From contig NC_133050.1 in NCBI RefSeq assembly GCF_048771995.1, positions 6,744,501 through 6,808,500 on the forward strand: a stretch of 64,000 nucleotides of DNA. The letters are read 5' to 3'. Shown here piece by piece: positions 61,684-64,000 of the stretch. Each line of letters starts with the position of its first letter. Positions within the stretch are counted from its first letter, which is position 1. This DNA is from Taeniopygia guttata (taxonomy: Eukaryota; Chordata; Aves; Passeriformes; Estrildidae). The notes beneath the pieces were generated by a model. That model was not told the origin of the DNA, did not search any database, and was given only the letters and a program-made list of their open reading frames with translations. Made by a program: the position numbers and the translations under genes.

Positions 61684-64000
61684 ATGGCGGAGGCGGCGGC
61701 GGCGGTGCAGCAGCACCGGTTCTTCTGCCACAGCTGCAAGGGAGAGGTCAGCCCCAAGCTGCCGGTGAGCCGCGGGAAGGGAGGGTCGCTGAGGGGGAGC
61801 CCTGAGGTGCCGGGGAGGATCCCCTCAATGGCTCCTGGAGTCCCTGAGGAAGGGGCGACCTCCGGGCCCCCCGAAGTTGTTCCCACACGGAACGGGTGAA
61901 ATGTGGCCGGTGTGGAAAGGGACGGGAGGATTGTCCCGTTCCTGAGGGAAAGGATCATTCCAGAGGCCAGAACTGCAGGAATGTCCCGTTCCTGAGGATA
62001 AAGGATAATTCCAGAGCCCTGGATGGGAGGAATGTCCATTCATGAGGGAAAAGGATCATTCCAGAGGCCACAACTGCAGGGATGTCCCGTTCCTGAGGGA
62101 AAAGGATCATTCCAGAGCCCTGGACTGCAGGACTGTCCATTCCTGATGGAAAAGGATAATTCCAGAGCCCTGGATGGGAGGAATTTTCCTGATGGAAAAG
62201 GATAATTCCATAGCCCTGGATGGGAGGCATGCCGTGTTCCTGAGGATAAAGGATAATTCCAGAGCCCTGGACTGCAGGAATGTCCATTCCTGAGGGAAAA
62301 GGATCATTCCAGAATCCTGGACTGCAGGATCTTCCCAGATCCCTGAGAGGTTTTTTTGAATTTTTGGGGTTTTTTTTCCTCCAATCTGGGCCAAAACTGG
62401 GAATGGGAGCAGGGAAAAATCTTTTTGGACAGAAATTTCTTCCAGACTTCTGCATTTTCCCCCAAATTTTAAGGGATTTTTGGAATTTTTTTTGGTGTTG
62501 TTTGGGAATCTTCCTGAAGGGGAGGATTTTTTTTTGAGATTTCCAAGGATTTTGTGACTAATTCCAGGTTTTTTTTGTTTTCCCAGGAATACACCTGCCC
62601 CCGTTGTGAGTCTGGTTTCATCGAGGAAGTCACTGATGATTCCAGGTACAGGAAATCCAAACAATTAACAAGGCGAATCAGGGAAAAAATGCTCTCATTA
62701 TTTTTTATGTTTGCCTTTTTTTTACCTTTTTTGATTTTTTCTTATTCTTTTTCATATTTAGGAGGAAAAATCTCCTTTCCATTATTTTCTGTGTTTGTCT
62801 TTATTTTTTTTACCTTTTTTAGTATTTTTTTCTCCTTTATAATTTTTTCCTTCCTTTTTTTTTTTAACCATTTTTCCTCCTTTTTTTTTTTTTTTTTTTT
62901 TTACCTTCTCTGGGAAGATTTCAGAAAAAAAAATTGGGAAAATTTGGGAAGCACAGGGAGGGATTTTAAGCGTGATCTTTGCCCTAAATTTCCTTTTCTT
63001 CCAGTTTTTTTGACAGCAATTCCCTGGACAACAGCCCCTCCTCACAATTCTCAGAGGTGAGTTTTCCTGATTTTTTTCCTGCTTTTTTCCCTAATTTTCC
63101 TGCTTTTTTTTCCCTCATTTTCCTGCTTTTCTTCCTGCTTTTTTTCCTCTCATTTTCCTGCTTTTTTTCCCCTAATTTTCCTGCTTTTTTCCCCTCTTTT
63201 TCCTGCTTTTTCCCCTCAATTTTCTGCTTTTTTTAAACTTCTTTTCCTGCTTTTTTTTCCTCTTTTTCCTGGGAGTTTGCAGGATTTGGGGCAGTTTCCA
63301 GGAGAATTAAAATTGCCATTTGGATTCAGGGAAGAGCCTGGTGCTGGCAAATCCTGGGATTTGTGGGAGGATCAGGACCTCTCTCCCTGCTCCCAGATTT
63401 TCCAGAATCCAAATCCATTTTCAAATCCAAATTTGCAGGAAATCCTGGGCCAGAAATTTTAGTATAAAATCTGAAAATTTTAGTATAAAATGTGTAAATT
63501 TTAGTATATAATGCATAAATTTTAGTATGAAATGTGAAACTTTAATATAAAATCTGTAAGTTTTTGTATAAAATGTGTAAATTTAGTATAAAATTTTTAA
63601 ATTTTAGTATAAAATGTGTAAATTTTAGTATAAAATGCCCTAGAGGGCAGACACAATGCCATGGCCAACCTGCAGGTCAGACAAAGAATGTTCCAGAAAA
63701 GGAAAAACAAACAACCTCGAGAAGCTGATCCTCCACATTCAGAGTTGTTCCTTGGCTGGGAAACCAAACTTGGACATTCTTGGGGTCACCAAGATCTTCC
63801 TTCTCCCCAGCTTTGGGACCACCTGGATCACACCATGTTCTTCCCGGATTTCCGACCCTTCCTGAGCAGCAGCTCCTTGGATGGAGAGAGCAGGGAGGTG
63901 GAGAGGGGTCCCCCAAACGAGTTTTGGGGTCCCGGGCGTCCCCCACGGCTGCCGATGCCGCGGAGGTACCGGGCCCGCGGCAGCTCCCGCCCGGATCGAT
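61684..64000 (+). CDS. RNF115: RING finger protein 115 (BCA2), 5' exons
   Basis: Partial, cut by the window end; exons 61684-61764, 62587-62645, 63005-63056 and 63811 to beyond 64000. RNF115 is an E3 ubiquitin ligase with an N-terminal zinc finger and a C-terminal RING, the latter outside the window. The N-terminal zinc finger is complete: HRFFCHSCKGEVSPKLP joins EYTCPRCESGFIEEVTDDS, giving two CxxC pairs. Exon 4 reads LWDHLDHTMFFPDFRPFLSS and then RPPRLPMPRRYRARGSSRPD, matching human RNF115 better than its paralogue RNF126. The N-terminus is shorter than human by several Ala/Gly residues. It is divergent from POLR3C. Confidence 0.95.
61900..62340. repeat. Minisatellite in RNF115 intron 1
   Basis: Units of about 60 bases with GAGGGAAAAGGATCATTCCAGA, CCCTGGACTGCAGGAATGTCC, seven copies. 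Confidence 0.9.
62690..63250. repeat. T-rich introns of RNF115
   Basis: 62700-62905 is poly-T-rich low complexity. 63060-63270 is a CCTGCTTTTTTTCCTCATTTT array of about ten 20-base units. Confidence 0.88.
63455..63640. repeat. AAATTTTAGTATAAAATGTG array, RNF115 intron 3
   Basis: Eight units of about 22 bases. The following stretch 63640-63800 is unique DNA with no feature recognised. Confidence 0.9.

Noticed and set aside
63640-63800. Possible transposon fragment in RNF115 intron 3
   Set aside because: The sequence is of normal complexity, but I cannot match it to any known repeat family or find ends.

Overview
The window looks like vertebrate nuclear DNA, most likely from a bird microchromosome. 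The first 49 kb are extremely GC-rich, introns are very short, nearly every intron holds a tandem minisatellite, and I recognise no LINE, SINE or LTR element. Every gene was identified by translating exons and comparing them with vertebrate proteins from memory; no search was run. The bird assignment is inference.

Layout, left to right: MPZ (+, 3' half, with a conserved stop-codon read-through tail); a small nuclear-receptor 3' end, probably NR1I3 (+); TOMM40L (-, complete); APOA2 (+, complete); UFC1 (+); USP21 (+, with a candidate alternative first exon); PPOX (+); B4GALT3 (-, tail to tail with PPOX); NDUFS2 (+); FCER1G (+); a 1.9 kb intergenic stretch with a telomere-like CCCTAAA array; POLR3C (-); RNF115 (+, divergent from POLR3C and cut by the window end). 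MPZ to FCER1G are neighbours on human 1q23.3 and POLR3C/RNF115 on human 1q21.1. Relative to human, the APOA2-TOMM40L-NR1I3-MPZ block is inverted and lies on the other side of UFC1. ADAMTS4 and PCP4L1 are not visible where expected.

The genes are mostly housekeeping: mitochondrial (TOMM40L import pore paralogue, PPOX haem synthesis, NDUFS2 of complex I), ubiquitin or UFM1 pathway (UFC1, USP21, RNF115), RNA polymerase III (POLR3C) and Golgi glycosylation (B4GALT3). Tissue-specific genes sit among them (MPZ in Schwann cells, APOA2 in liver, FCER1G in leukocytes). Most housekeeping promoters carry AAGATGGCGGC (YY1-type) or GCGCATGCGC (NRF1-type) motifs.

The most unusual pattern is where the minisatellites come from. 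At about nine exon edges in MPZ, TOMM40L, PPOX, NDUFS2 and POLR3C, the neighbouring array contains copies of the exon's own edge, often with its splice site, so the real exon is flanked by decoy acceptors or donors. The same kind of duplication has multiplied promoter motifs at UFC1 and NDUFS2. The strongest single findings are this exon-edge duplication, the MPZ read-through extension, the USP21 alternative exon, and the telomere-like array at the junction between the two human synteny blocks.
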